Shown here: positions 1-11,239 of the stretch, one piece after another | Position numbering within the stretch: position 1 is the first letter of the stretch | Layout of the letters: each line of letters starts with the position of its first letter | Assembly: GCA_022605405.1 (NCBI GenBank) | Contig: JABYQQ010000036.1 | Coordinates: 62,001 to 126,000 of the forward strand | Reading direction: 5' to 3' | DNA: 64,000 bases | From: Earliella scabrosa | Taxonomy: Eukaryota; Basidiomycota; Agaricomycetes; Polyporales; Polyporaceae | Translations under genes and position numbers: made by a program | The notes under the pieces: model-generated | Database searches by the model: none | Seen by the model: only the letters and a program-made list of their open reading frames with translations | What the model was told of the DNA's origin: nothing

Positions 1-788
1 TTTCGTCGCTGTCATCGTTCCAGTCGTCAGAGCCATCATGTCCTCCTTCGGCTGACGCCTCAATGCACCTTAGCGGCGACGCCGATGAAAATTTCCTGCT
101 TACTTCCGCATTCCAACGGCCGCTCGTTTCGGCTTCTGTGACATCATCCTCGAAATCGTCATTCGAAACCGCCTCTCTGTCACCATCGGCGTTCTACCAT
201 TCACCCTCTCCTTCCCCGCCCCGCTACGTTCGCTCCGATACTCGTAACCGCGATATGGCACCACATCGTCCGACGGCTCTCCGTCGAACAACGGCTGCGG
301 CGCCCGTCGTGTCCCTCAATGTCGCTCAGGCTCAGCGCTCAGACCGCGTTCTGGATAGACGCGAGCGCTCACTATACTCCGGCACTGTCTCACCCCGAAC
401 AAAGCGTAGTTCCAGCGTCGGCGCCGGGCATGCCATTGAGAAAGTGCAAGACCCTGGTCGGCGCATGGCCACCGTCGTCGGCCGTGGTGCTGGACGCGTC
501 ATCAGCATGTTCGAGTATACGTATGGTGGCGGAAGGTCTTTGGTCAGCGATGAAGACATCGAGCAATCCTTGGAGAAGGAAGCTAGGCAACACGCAGAAA
601 CAAGTGGCCAGCCTGAACGGAACGTGGGAAGAGGGAGGAGGGAAAAGCGTCAGCAAGCTGAGCGAACCCGTGTGGCGAGTCCGGAGGTGGACAGGGGCCG
701 GGCTAGAGGGCGTGCGTCCGCCAGGGGTGGCGCTGCAACTGCCCGCTCCCGTGCATTGCCCGGTTGGCAATGGATGGATGCGCCATAG
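1..788 (+). CDS. Ser/Arg-rich protein of unknown function, 5' end outside the window
   Basis: I do not recognise this gene. A reading frame is open from the left edge of the window (codons begin at base 3) to a TAG at 786-788, so the start and any upstream exons lie outside. The visible part is Ser/Pro-rich at first, then basic. A stretch near the middle (GGGRSLVSDEDIEQSLEKEA) looks like genuine acidic/helical protein, and the C-terminus is a run of Arg/Gly/Ala. The composition suggests a largely disordered, possibly nucleic-acid-binding protein, but that is inference. A good splice donor (GTGAGT) directly follows the stop, so an alternative reading that splices onward in another frame cannot be excluded. 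Confidence 0.45.
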   Translation, partial: SSLSSFQSSEPSCPPSADASMHLSGDADENFLLTSAFQRPLVSASVTSSSKSSFETASLSPSAFYHSPSPSPPRYVRSDTRNRDMAPHRPTALRRTTAAAPVVSLNVAQAQRSDRVLDRRERSLYSGTVSPRTKRSSSVGAGHAIEKVQDPGRRMATVVGRGAGRVISMFEYTYGGGRSLVSDEDIEQSLEKEARQHAETSGQPERNVGRGRREKRQQAERTRVASPEVDRGRARGRASARGGAATARSRALPGWQWMDAP

Positions 789-1663
789 GTGAGTAATCAT
801 GACATCGGAATGTGTGCGATGTCATGATTGATCCGATCCGTACAGGTGCGTCACTGAAAACCTCGTCGAGGTCTTGGTTAGAGGTCGCCTCGTGCTACCA
901 ACCTCCCGCCCCGATCTCAGTCATGGACATTGTGCATACGGACACACTTCGTGTATCATCTCGTCTTCACATTCGGCCCGCATCCCACACATTCACATTC
1001 ATCGACATGCCCCCTACGACTGCAGACTTCCGTCTCGCCCCCATCCCTCTTGTCTTTATATTGGCGTGCCACAAGATTCGCATTGGCATTCGCATCGAAT
1101 TCAAGCATACATTATATTCCCCCGTATATCCCTATCCCCATCATATCTCCATATCCCAGCATCATCATCCTTTTCTCATGGCATTTGCATCCCTCGCATC
1201 GGCATTTTATCACGTCACCTCTCATGCATCCACCCCATCACTCAGTATCTTTTATCGGCTGGTCAACGACATCCACGCATTCTCGCAGCATCCCAACATA
1301 GACATCATGTTAGCACTTACTAATTCTCCAACGCATCCCCCACGTCATAGGTTTTCCCCGTAGTCGTCTCCCGTCCTTGTGTCAGGACTTAGTGTACATA
1401 TTGTTTCTCTGCAGTACCGTCTTCATGGCCCCGGTTCCTCTCGATCGGTACCAGCCACATCCTCTCCCACTGGTCGGGCCGTTTCTTGTCATCCGCAGAG
1501 GGATTTGGGAGTGAAACATCTCTTGCACTATAGATTTCGGGTTGCTACAGCATCATATGCACGCATCGCCAATGTATCCTTCATTCGTCTTCCAACTGTC
1601 CGAGGCGCGACGCCTTATGCCCGCGTGCGATCTACATTGCGCACCATTGTCGATAGTCATCAG
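789..1663. other. Intergenic, convergent 3' ends
   Basis: Pyrimidine- and CAT-rich DNA between the stop of the left-edge gene and the stop of the minus-strand hydrolase. Long open frames here have low-complexity His/Ser/Pro translations and no recognisable domain, so I see only 3' flanking sequence. Confidence 0.5.
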
Positions 1664-3029
1664 TCACAGGTGCGTCCTCATCGGAAGTGATTGGACAGTC
1701 TCGGCTGAGGATGAGAGTATATGGAAGATCGCGTCAGCGACACCGTCTGGGTTCTCTTGCACTGCCTGGAGTAATGAGTTAGCCCTAATCAGCGTAACGC
1801 GCCCGAACAACGAGAGGACGGGACGTACGAGATGTCCACATCTCGGGACTACCGATACCGAAGCCATGACACGGCCCTGACTAGCGTCGCAGATTGACTT
1901 GCGGGACTCAAGCGTACTGGTGCATCAACCGGATGAGTCGCTGGAGATGCGGATAGGATACACAGGAAACTTACACCATCTCCGGACGCTCACTGAAGAC
2001 TGCGTGAACAGGATAGCGTGCGCACAGATCGTGGACTAACTTCCCGGCAGCAACGTGGTCGTCCGCATAGTAGAAGCCGACTTCTTGCTCTTTGGGACAT
2101 TTCGTCGCGATCTCCGTGTGATCCGAGGTCGGGTTCTGGACCTCAACGAAGCCGTGTCTCTTGTAGGTTGTGCAGTCGTTAGCGTAAGGTCCCCGAATTA
2201 TTCTGACAGCGGAGATTTACCAGGTAGGCTTCGAAGATACGCTCGTCCCATATCTTCCAGGGATACCGCTTCTTCATCATGTGGAGCAGCGCCGCACGAC
2301 TTGGCCAGGTTTCTTGCCGAGCGAGCACGCCAGCGACATTCGTCTCGCCCCTCAAGATGCGCGGGTCGTCGTCTACAATCGGAGGTGTGACCATGACAGG
2401 TTCGATGAGGATCATTGCACGAATGTTTGGGATGGTAGTGCCTGCACAAGCAATGGTCCTAGGGTTCGTAACCGTGGCTTTAGTCCAGTGACTACAATCT
2501 AGACTGAACGCAGTGACTTACCATGCGGAGGTACTGGCTGAGTGTCCGACTGCGACTATGGTACATCCTTGAACTAGCTTGGAGGTTACGAAGTACCGTA
2601 ACATGCGCGCGTACTCCTCGATGGCTGACACACAGTGGCGAGGTCAAATGGGGGAGTGCGACCGTCTAAACTGATGTATACTCACATAACGGCTTGTCCT
2701 TGTTTAGCAGATCCTTGTTCAGAGAGGCAGAATCGCCGTGGCTTTGCGCATCAAGTGCCCATGCGTCGCGAATACGCCAATGTGGCGGCAGGGTGTTGGG
2801 TGTGGCGGAGAGGTCAAACAACCTTCTGATAGTCGTCTCCCAGTGCTCTTTGTCTATGAGGGGTTTCTCTTGGTTAAAGCTATGCAATACTCATGGGATA
2901 TGGACACCTACGTGCACTGCTACAATGTGCGAAAATGAGAGTAGGACCACAGCCATCTGTGCGGTCCCCACCATCGGAGCGGGTGTAATGGTTCGCGGCA
3001 AAGAATAAGCCTCCACTTGGGAGTCGCAT
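1664..3029 (-). CDS. Alpha/beta hydrolase, fungal AB-hydrolase-1 type
   Basis: This is a predicted serine hydrolase of the alpha/beta fold; its substrate is unknown. The protein rebuilds from about six exons starting at the ATG at 3029. Exon 1 (2912-3029) ends in LIFAHCSSAH and joins exon 2 (from 2853) to give HKEHWETTIRRLFDL, the oxyanion-hole region of this family. The next exon carries the nucleophile elbow GHSAST. Further exons give the cap-region stretch RGETNVAGVLARQETWPSR, then a strand rich in charged residues, and finally PRCGHL spliced to AVQENPDGVADAI, which holds the catalytic His. The last intron is 63 nt and in frame, so an unspliced read would also be open. The acid residue of the triad was not assigned. 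All parts are present and in frame after splicing, so the gene looks intact. Confidence 0.8.
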
Positions 3030-3537
3030 AACGTAGTAATCGACGATCATGGTTCACACAGACTGGAAGCAAGAAGCGGAGAGTGGTGCACTGCGGTGTG
3101 GCGAGAAGAGACCTGGGAGTGTAGCGGAATTCGACCGCCCGCACTGCCGGTGTTCGGGTACCCTGATTGAAGCCCGGAAGCCATTTCTGTGGACGCTGAA
3201 GGAACCAGCCTCAGGGTAGACACGAGCGCGCTGATCTTCAAGTTGCGAGCTTCTTTTCAAGTCTTCCAAGTTCGACCTCAAAGTCGACGCGAAGACTCAC
3301 ATCATTGTACGAGGCTGATGCTAAGCCGTCCTGACAATTCTCGGATTCAAGAGGGGGGGTATGTTTGAACAAGCCAGTGGATCATGAGAGCTGCAAGAGA
3401 CCTGTGAACGTTACACCAAGCGGTCGGATCAGTGACGCAAACATCTGCAAACACAAGCCAACAGGTTTCGGACTCTACTCTAGTATTGTCACTACTAAGT
3501 ACACACTCTCCACTCCACTGATACAATATTGCTGTCC
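3030..3537. other. Divergent intergenic promoter region
   Basis: About 500 bp between the starts of the minus-strand hydrolase and the plus-strand small frame and F-box gene. It probably holds both promoters. I see no convincing TATA or CCAAT element. Confidence 0.4.
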
Positions 3538-3822
3538 ATGAAACGCTCTCTTAACCAAGTGACCAGCCCGGTCAACATGAACTCAACCCCCCAGATCTCT
3601 CCACACGTAGACGTCTTCACCATCCATCTCAATGACGCTGAAGCCCGTGCCTCAATCCACGCTCACCTCAGCTCAGCGATCACTTGGATGATGAACGACC
3701 TTCCGTTGGAGACTGCAATGGAAATTGTGATGACTCGTATGCTTCGTGAGTCCAACAACATGAGGTACGCCAACGTTCGGGTGCTTGCCAGTGGATGTCT
3801 CGGTGACTTGGCACATGTCTGA
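3538..3822 (+). CDS. Small hypothetical protein upstream of an F-box gene
   Basis: An ATG-initiated frame of 94 codons (MKRSLNQVTSPVNMNSTPQI at the start) ends 100 bp before the F-box start codon. The middle reads like folded protein, with alternating hydrophobic and charged residues, but I recognise no family. It could be an independent small gene, an upstream frame in the F-box mRNA, or a chance frame. The composition is not obviously low-complexity, which is the main argument for it. Confidence 0.3.
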   Translation: MKRSLNQVTSPVNMNSTPQISPHVDVFTIHLNDAEARASIHAHLSSAITWMMNDLPLETAMEIVMTRMLRESNNMRYANVRVLASGCLGDLAHV

Positions 3823-3921
3823 CGTGTACTGTGTACAATCCCCATCAGCCTCAACGCAGTAGGCCCCCATTCCACTGTCTTCAGATAGCTGTATACTGAC
3901 CCGCCTCACTAGCTCCAGAAA

Positions 3922-5619
3922 ATGGAAGTTCTGTTTGACAATGCCAAACGCGCTCTCCGCTCAGCTCAAAACATGAAACGACCTCTTCTCGCGCTGCCAA
4001 CGGAAATCGTAGCGCTCATATTGCAACACCTATTGCAACCCCTGCAACACACACGCCACGGAGTTTTTGATCCGTACTGGCGTAGCGACATGGCCGATTG
4101 CGCTGCTCTGATGCCCGTCTCGCAAGTCTGTTCGCGTCTGCGCATGGTCACACACTCGCTCCCCGAGGTTGGAAGGAACATCACCGCGCGAAGTGCCACA
4201 CAACTCGCGGAATGGTGTAGTCTGCGGCCACAAGCTTATAAAGGCCCGCTGGATATACATTTCAATGCTGATGGTGCAACACCAGAATTTCTCAAAGATT
4301 TCTATGTCGCGCATGGTTGCAATGTCCGGGAACTACACCTGACAGTCAAAACGTCCGAGATACATGACATTCGCATCAACATCCTTGCACTTCCCATGCC
4401 GAGCCTCCGCTTCCTATCTCTTTCATACCATGAAATGAATACCACCGATCCGTCGCCGCCCCTATGGTGTCTCGGCCCCGACCCCATGTGTCGAGACCTC
4501 AGTCACCTGATGTTGAGAGGAGTATCATCTCTGCCATCGAACATGATGCCCTCTCTCACACATCTCGCCCTACAACACCTCAATACCACGATGGCACACA
4601 ACAAAGTAATTGCATTCCTCGCTCGCTGCCCCAACCTAGAAGTTGTCGTATTGCAAGAATTCGGAAGCCGTTGTCTTTTGGGCAACAGCCTCCATGAGGT
4701 GATCAAGTTGCCGCACAAGCGGCTCCTGCGGTTCACACTCGGATGCAGCAGGACTTTGTCTTCGGATTTCATCAACTTCTACCTTCAGCATCTACTCCCG
4801 AACCCTCCTCGCGCTCTCCAGATTCTCTACTGCCCAGGTGACTATCCCGGAAAGCTCTTATTAGAGAGATTATGTTCGGCACCGCGCAAGATCTCCCTCG
4901 TATCCCGGATAGGTCTCTATCCCGACTATTTGCCCTACTTCTCCGGCACCGTCGTTGGTGTGGAGACCGCAGTTCATTGCCATGTCCCTCGTACAACGTC
5001 GTGGTGGGTTGATACCCTCATGTCGCCCGGAGTTTCGTTGCTCGACGTGCGAGAAGCATGGTTTGATGGCATATACCCTTCCGAAGGGATGGACACCTAC
5101 GAACGCGAGGGCGACCCTCTTCCGATGCATACGCTCATCACAAACCACGAGATTGTGGCCCGTCAAGTCAGGAACATGGTGATGGCAGCCTTGCCTGCAT
5201 TGGAGACAATAGTTGTCGTCTTTCATGACTACTACGTCGAGCCGCATCTACACCTGTTGCCCAACATGAACCATCCGTCGTTCGTGTCGAAGAACCTCAA
5301 GACCCTCCGTATAATCGTGACCCTTGACCTGTTGTCGGGCTCGCATCCGATGAACTCTACAGAGAAGATCACACTGAAACTGTTGGAGATGCGGAACGAG
5401 CTTGCAACGGGACGATTCCGGTACCTGGAGACTATCATCTTCCAGGTCGCACCTCACGTCAACGTGAGCGATCACGATCTCCAGCGGCTTCGTAAGTATG
5501 TCAAGACGGTCGAGGTTGAACACGTCGACACCGTTCCGAAGATGCAGCTGCCGGAGTATTGCATAGAGCGCACCGTACCCGCGCGTCAAGACCGTTGGGC
5601 GAGGTATGGAGCATGGTGA
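3922..5619 (+). CDS. F-box protein with leucine-rich C-terminal region
   Basis: Single-exon gene of 565 codons. Residues about 19-70 form an F-box: LLALPTEIVALILQHLLQPL, then VSQVCSRLRMVTHSLPEVGR, the pattern used to bind Skp1 in SCF ubiquitin ligases. The rest is a Leu-rich region of the kind found in the very large agaricomycete F-box families, where it is thought to bind the ubiquitylation target; no target can be inferred. The ATG at 3922 is chosen because the F-box begins soon after it. A second in-frame ATG lies at residue 18 (AQNMKRPLLAL). There are no frameshifts. A second, unrelated-looking F-box gene lies at 52.7-54.2 kb. Confidence 0.8.
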   Translation: MEVLFDNAKRALRSAQNMKRPLLALPTEIVALILQHLLQPLQHTRHGVFDPYWRSDMADCAALMPVSQVCSRLRMVTHSLPEVGRNITARSATQLAEWCSLRPQAYKGPLDIHFNADGATPEFLKDFYVAHGCNVRELHLTVKTSEIHDIRINILALPMPSLRFLSLSYHEMNTTDPSPPLWCLGPDPMCRDLSHLMLRGVSSLPSNMMPSLTHLALQHLNTTMAHNKVIAFLARCPNLEVVVLQEFGSRCLLGNSLHEVIKLPHKRLLRFTLGCSRTLSSDFINFYLQHLLPNPPRALQILYCPGDYPGKLLLERLCSAPRKISLVSRIGLYPDYLPYFSGTVVGVETAVHCHVPRTTSWWVDTLMSPGVSLLDVREAWFDGIYPSEGMDTYEREGDPLPMHTLITNHEIVARQVRNMVMAALPALETIVVVFHDYYVEPHLHLLPNMNHPSFVSKNLKTLRIIVTLDLLSGSHPMNSTEKITLKLLEMRNELATGRFRYLETIIFQVAPHVNVSDHDLQRLRKYVKTVEVEHVDTVPKMQLPEYCIERTVPARQDRWARYGAW

Positions 5620-6578
5620 TACATGTGGACGGTGAGCACAACGATCCGTCGAGAACGTTGAGAGCAGCGGTTCTAACATTCTCCAAGAGTTCGCAGAGGC
5701 AGAGGAGAGCAAGAGGTCTAGACTTACTCCATGACATGCGTACGGTCAAGCAAACGCATGTAGCTTGTCTCTCGTTCGTGGTCGGGATCGAGTGCTAAGT
5801 GGCGCCTACGTGCTACTGCTGCTGGAGAGCATGAGATGGAAGTGAACGGACTTGGAGTAGTGCGAGGTGGCCTAGTGGCTACTACTAACGGTTGTACTAA
5901 GGATCAACAATGTTGCGTTGTTGAATTCGAATTCGCGGACGGAGTAGTGCGGCCGCACCCGAAGTTGGCTGATCTCACATATTGTCAAGTTATCGAGTGC
6001 AAGGTCATGGATATTTGGATACCTGCCTCGCAGCGACTGTGCTAGTGACATGTCAAGGTCAAGTTCCATCGTTCCGCGCTTCAGGGACCGTCGGGCGACT
6101 CGGACTCGGGCCGGCGTCTGAGGCTCCAGACGATCGCGAGGTCGGATGGCACACTGTCCGACTCCTATAGGACTCCTAGCAACTCCCTGAGCCTGCTGCC
6201 GGAATACAACATCACTCTTGGTCCACACCTGCCCGTACCCACTATTCGAAACGCGAATCGTACGCTCTGCTCACGAAAGACGTCCAGACTAGCCATCCCA
6301 GTCGAGTCCTGGGCTTATTGGGATGCTTGACTGAGACGGGCCGTTGAGAGTGCGATGCGGGTGAGTACTCTCCTCTTTCGCATGCCCATATCCGCCCCTT
6401 CCCGAACAGTCGTGATCGCAATGGCTCTACAACGTTCCCCCTTCCGATGCCGATTGCGTACAAGAAGCAGGCCAATGCGCAGGAGACCACCAGCATCCCT
6501 ATCCTCCTTCCACCATCTTCACGAGCTGCTGAGCAGTAATCGTCACTCGCATCTACAGACCCATCCATATCTGCTACC
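5620..6578. other. Intergenic
   Basis: About 960 bp between the F-box stop and the next gene. The open frames are short and overlap antisense frames of similar quality. I see no domain, RNA gene or repeat. Confidence 0.5.
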
Positions 6579-7316
6579 ATGAATCCTCCTGCCGGCATCT
6601 ACTACGTCGATGAGCACACTGGCCAGCTCTCGTACGAGCTCACCTATCGTCCCGTCCCATTCACTACAGCCTTCCCCTTCCGCTCGGCCTCCTTCTTCCC
6701 TGCAATCTCCCCTCCCACTGCCCCCTCGTCAATGGGGATGAATGCTTCCGGCGTCGAGCCCAAGGTCTTCGCCGCCTCCTTCCTCGACCTCGGCCGTCAG
6801 ATTCCAGGAGCCGAGGGCCGTCCCGAGGTTTCTGATCTTCCGCACGACCACAGGACAGAGCAAAAGGTCGAGTGCTGGGTAGACGAGGAGGACTGGTTCG
6901 CACAAGGTGACGTGTATTCGGATTCAGATCTCCCTTCTGACCTCCCCAGATGCTTCTCGCTGGTCGAGATGTCCCCGGAGTCGACGCCGTCCCCAGCCGA
7001 TGTCGAAGAAGATGCAGAGTCTCGTGCGGAGGTGGTCGCGTTCGAGGTGGTGGAGTTGGAGGAGCTTGAGGAGGTCCAAACGGAGGAAGTCACGACAAGA
7101 AGCTACGAGTCAGTTCGCGGGTCGAAGACTCCAAAGCGCGAGCTACAACCGACTACGGGAAGGCAGGATCGCCCGCGAACCCGGGCGTACACTCGCTTGA
7201 TGAAGGCTCAACAGGAGCGTCTCGCACAAGGCGTGGCAATGGTCAAGACCGTACTGAATGACTTCGCCACCACGCGGGTCCGCCGTGCGCGGTTGGCGAT
7301 GACTTCCAGATCTTAA
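6579..7316 (+). CDS. Acidic hypothetical protein, partner of the 9.4-kb gene
   Basis: Unrecognised protein of 245 residues in one exon, from a well-placed ATG (ACC ATG). The N-terminus reads GIYYVDEHTGQLSYELTY. The 9364 gene has the related pattern VYPVDPNTGKLKPEI at the same position. The middle is strongly acidic (Glu/Asp/Val-rich around residues 140-175) and the last 50 residues are basic, with RVRRARLA near the end. The downstream flank contains a block about 85% identical by eye to DNA downstream of the 9364 gene, so the two are probably diverged tandem duplicates. The charge pattern (acidic core, basic tail) would suit a nuclear protein, but that is speculation. Confidence 0.6.
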   Translation: MNPPAGIYYVDEHTGQLSYELTYRPVPFTTAFPFRSASFFPAISPPTAPSSMGMNASGVEPKVFAASFLDLGRQIPGAEGRPEVSDLPHDHRTEQKVECWVDEEDWFAQGDVYSDSDLPSDLPRCFSLVEMSPESTPSPADVEEDAESRAEVVAFEVVELEELEEVQTEEVTTRSYESVRGSKTPKRELQPTTGRQDRPRTRAYTRLMKAQQERLAQGVAMVKTVLNDFATTRVRRARLAMTSRS

Positions 7317-7565
7317 CCGGTTACCGAGGATTCGGTGGTAAGTACACCTGTCATCTGTGCTGTTTCCTCTCTAACGTAGTTTTAGTGGCCGCTGGTTCGG
7401 CCTGGTTTCGACCTACCCTCGTGTGTTGCTTCGGGACTCGGATACGGACTCGGACTTGGACTCGGACGTGGACGCTTGTGTCGCATTTATGTTTGTGATT
7501 GGTATGACTGCTCATTCATGTACACGGGGTAGCGAGGCAGGCTCGACTGAGGATACCGGAATCCT

Positions 7566-7680
7566 TGGCGTTGCTGATGGTCACTGGGCGGGCAGGTGGA
7601 GAGAGAGTGGCTCCTCTCTCCCTTTGCCATTCTCAGCGTTGATCGCCTCGCGACGCAGGCTTCATTTCGTCTCTTGGTGA
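7566..7680 (+). repeat. Duplicated 3'-flank block, copy 1
   Basis: Begins TGGCGTTGCTGATGGTCACT and matches 11548-11656 almost base for base for about 110 bp. It ends in a splice-donor-like GTGAGC. A possible acceptor (TCCTAG) follows about 60 nt later, and weaker similarity to copy 2 continues past it (AATGTATG..., CACTCGGAC). It may be a spliced 3' UTR or a conserved non-coding element shared by the two paralogous genes. Confidence 0.8.
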
Positions 7681-8107
7681 GCACCTTCTTCATTTTGATA
7701 TGCAGCCGCGAGTCGCTGACGATGACCCGTTCTCCTAGTGGTTGTATTCGTCAAAGTCGTTTCGTCTTCGTGAATGTATGTCAGGCCATGGGCCCACTCG
7801 GACGTGTACGTGGGTTACTCGGTGAGCGGCCCAAGCAAGCTCCGGAAGCGTCGAGCCAGCTGTGAGTTCGGTTCTCGTTCGCTTCACGAGGAGACGCAAT
7901 GTCTCGATCGCTCCGGCATCTCAGCCCGCCAGAGTGCCCCAAGAGGCTGACCGTCCGCCTGTCCGGTATGTCAGCCACACTCGGCGAGCACATATGAACC
8001 CCTCCGGTGCGTCTCTCTGATCACTACCATCCTCGCCTCGACCTCCCTCGTACACGTGCTTCGCCTTGCTCCCCTTGTTCAAGTCTCGCCGTTCCTCCTC
8101 GCCCACC

Positions 8108-8498
8108 ATGCAGCTTCCCATCACCCACATGCTCGCCCTCGCCGCCTTCCGCTTCGCCCTCACCGCACGCGCTGTCCCCGCTGGCCAAACCTCCCCCAAC
8201 ACCGTCGATCAGGCTTCGCAAATCGCGAAAGACAACGGTGTACACGCAGGGGCGGGGGCGAACGTCCCTCCACAACTTAAGCCATATGTGCCTCGGGTAA
8301 GTCTTCTGTCCATATCCGCACCGCATCTCCCCCGAGCTCATTTCGTGTGTGCAGGCGTATGGCCTCCCTGTGCACGTCGCCGAAGGGAACACGGGCAAGC
8401 CGGCCATCCCGGTTCAGAACTACCAGAACGATGTCGCGCAGCTTCCTGGTGCGGATGCACTCGCTGCGCACGGCTCGGAGGGTGGAGGCGAGCAGTAG
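8108..8498 (+). CDS. Small secreted protein, about 110 aa
   Basis: Two exons, 8108-8296 and 8355-8498, joined in phase 0 by a 58-nt intron (GTAAGT..GTGCAG), give 110 residues. The N-terminus (MQLPITHMLALAAFRFALTA) is a plausible signal peptide, with cleavage likely after ARAVPA. The mature part is Gly/Ala/Gln-rich and lacks Cys, for example VDQASQIAKDNGVHAGAGA and later LPVHVAEGNTGKPAIPVQN. No family is recognised. It sits between the two paralogous 6.6- and 9.4-kb genes and is unrelated to them. An alternative start 18 nt downstream (MLALAAF) would also leave a signal peptide. Confidence 0.5.
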
Positions 8499-9363
8499 AA
8501 GCGGCCGAGGAATGGGCGAGATGGCGGGGGCATGGTGGAGGCCGTGGGCGAGGTTGCATGATGCTCAGCACGTTCTTCCTTGCGGGCTGGCTCTGTCCGT
8601 TAGTGTCCACCCGGTTGGGTGAAGTGCATTGTGGGACTGATTTCATGTATGATTGACTCGATGACATTGAGGGGAACGGTCGTATTATACAGCTTGTGCG
8701 TGTGAGACGCCGACGCGGGTCAATGGGCGCTACGCTGCTCTTCCACCATCATCGACCTCCTCTAGTCTCTCCTCCTCTCAGTCTTCGACCTGCCTGCTCT
8801 CTATAACGCAAGTTAGGGCGAACACAGTGCGACACCCCTCGGGTCTCAGGAGCTTATGTCTCACTTCTTGTCTGGGATACGCGCTAGCCTCCTGCTTATG
8901 GTCCTGGCCACGACCTCCCCGCAAGACTTATCGTAGAAGCTCGGATAGACAAGCACACGAGGGTATCTGCACCTCACGCAGCGGACCAGGACGATTGGGC
9001 AAATCCGCGTCGTCGCGGTCGCGTTCCGCGGCGGGTATTGACACTGAGCTCAGGTCCTCCGGATGAGCACCCAGGCTCAATGTCAATCCCTTTCGTAAGG
9101 ATCGGAGACCGTACGAGGTCAAGGTGATCGGATATCCTAGAGAGGATGGCGGCTGGTGCGTCGTTCAGTCATAATCTCGGCCAAGCTTGCCCCCTCGGTC
9201 CCCTTCTTACCCCCATCCCCTCACATACCCCGTTGAACTTCTCTCATTTCTCTATCACTGTTGAGCAGTGATCATACCATCCATACCATTCATACCCCCC
9301 ATACCCCTCCATACCCTTTCGTACCCGTAATTCTCTACCCGTTCTACCAGTAATACGACCAGG
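8499..9363. other. Intergenic
   Basis: About 860 bp. The last 120 bp before the next gene is a pyrimidine-rich leader with a CATACC-type short repeat (about 9275-9330). Nothing else was recognised. Confidence 0.45.
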
Positions 9364-9852
9364 ATGTCCGACTACTTTGCCTTCTCCTCTTCTCCTGTCT
9401 ACCCCGTCGACCCGAACACCGGCAAGCTCAAGCCCGAGATCATGCGTATCACGGGATCTTCTACATCTACAACCTCCGCTCCTGTATACACCCCGGGCAC
9501 TCTGGACCAACGCACTTCTTTCGGCGCGCCTGTAGCCAACTGCTTGGGAGTGCATGAAGAGGACGAAACGGAGCGGATGACGCGCGCGCTGGAAGCAGAG
9601 CTTGAAGCAGCCTTGCTGGAACCCATAGACGCTTCCCAAAGCGACAGCGAGAGGTAAGTTCACGTCGCGCTATTGCCTACATGGCGTCATGGTTGACTGG
9701 GATCGACTTGACCGTAGTGACGACGAGTCTGACTCCGATGCAAGTGACACGGACTCCGGTTCAGAGTCAGACGAGTCCGATTACGACGACCACAACGACG
9801 AGATTGGCACCGGCGCCGACGCGAACGCCGACGGTGACGACGAAGATGACGA

Positions 9853-9897
<45 letters not shown>

Positions 9898-11239
9898 TTT
9901 CGAAGACGTCAAGATCTCCTACGCCTCGCTTGTCTCCTACCCCTACTCAGCGTATCCATCTGGTACGCTTCCACGCGCGTCGATTTCTGCCTCGACGCCG
10001 CTCGCCCCGGAAGTCTCCCCCACCACAGCTTCCACAGCCCACCAGGCCATTGAATACGAAGAGTTCACGATTGTACGACCCACCGAACCCACGATTGCCC
10101 CTCTCACTTCCTCTACCGCTCCATCAATGCCTAATGTCGCATCGCCTAGCCCCATAGTGCAAAGTCCCTCAGCTTCGTCGAGCGAATCGGAAGACGAATG
10201 GGCCGAATGGGACAGACTCATGTCCGAAATCCCCGAATACCCCGCTACGGATGACGAGGCTGACGCTTCCAGCGACCTCGTTCAAGACGTCTCCAGTACC
10301 GAGACTCCGAGAGTAGAATCGACACCTCAGGTTGCGCCCAAGGTCGTGTCGGGTCTCCCGCTACCCATGATGGCCGCCGCATGGTCAGGAAATCTCGCGT
10401 CGACCCCGTCCTCCTCTCCACCTCCCTCGCGCACGGTTACCAAGCCAAAGCTTCGGGACGACCGCGAGCACATCCCACGCAAGCGCCCGATCCATGAACC
10501 GAAGGCAGCCGTCGTAGGGCCTTCGCTCAAGAACTTCAAGTCTTGCGGTCAACTTGAGGCTGCAGCCAAACCCTCAGCGGTATCCAGTCATGCACCTTCA
10601 CCGACACGCAATATCGTTATGAAGGCCGCTGCCCCGGTGAAAGTAAATGACCCTCCTCGTCGCATTGCCCCACTCCCTTTCCGTCGTCCCGCCTGCCCGA
10701 CGCCACCCGCGCCCATCAAGCCTAAAGACCTTGAACACGGACAGAAGCGCAAACGGGCTCCGTGCGACGACATGGAAGAGGGCGAGCTTTCCGACTGCGG
10801 CTCCCAGGCGACGTCCTCCCCGGTGTCAAAGAAGCCGAAGATCGACTCTTTTGCCCCGAGGCCTCGTGCTTCACCCGCGCTGTCCGACCGGCCCCGGGCC
10901 CAGCCCACGGCTTCCAGGTCTAGCACGCAAGAGCGGAAAACCGCGCCCTTGCCCCGCAGGCTCCCGACGACCGTGCATCCGTACTGCAGCCAGCCTACAC
11001 CGTCTTGCTTGCCAGCACTGAAGAAGCCTGGCACTACGTCCTCGCCCCCCACTACGCATACAGCTGCGCCATCCCCGGCTCCCTACGCACCCATGCAGCA
11101 GGCGGTAGCGGCCGCACATCGCCTTTGGGACGAGCGCATGCGGAAACAGCAGGTCGGCGGTGGGATCCGGGTCGTGTCCACGGACATGCTCGCGATGCAC
11201 GCCAAGGTGCGCCGTCCCCGGATGAATGGTGGCCGATGA
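9364..11239 (+). CDS. Low-complexity, probably nuclear protein with an Asp tract
   Basis: Two exons, 9364-9653 and 9718-11239, joined by a 64-nt intron (GTAAGT..CCGTAG), give 603 residues; the join makes SDSESDDESDSD. N-terminal VYPVDPNTGKLKPEI resembles the 6579 gene. A Ser/Asp-rich region runs into an uninterrupted Asp tract encoded by GAC/GAT repeats. A long Pro/Ser/Thr-rich region follows, then a basic cluster HGQKRKRAP next to DDMEEGELSDCG and VSKKPKID, the latter resembling nuclear-localisation signals. The C-terminus ends in basic RRPRMNGGR. I recognise no enzymatic or DNA-binding domain. Acidic tract plus NLS-like motifs suggests a chromatin or RNA-processing accessory protein, which is inference only. 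Confidence 0.7.
9835..9897 (+). repeat. GAC/GAT trinucleotide microsatellite inside a coding exon
   Basis: About 20 consecutive GAC or GAT codons (mostly GAC) encode a poly-Asp run in the 9364 gene. The unit length preserves the frame, so length changes would alter the acidic tract without breaking the gene. Confidence 0.9.

Noticed and set aside
812..1363. 184-codon plus-strand frame
   Set aside because: Low-complexity His/Ser/Pro/Tyr translation in pyrimidine-rich DNA, with equally long overlapping frames in other phases. Looks like non-coding sequence.
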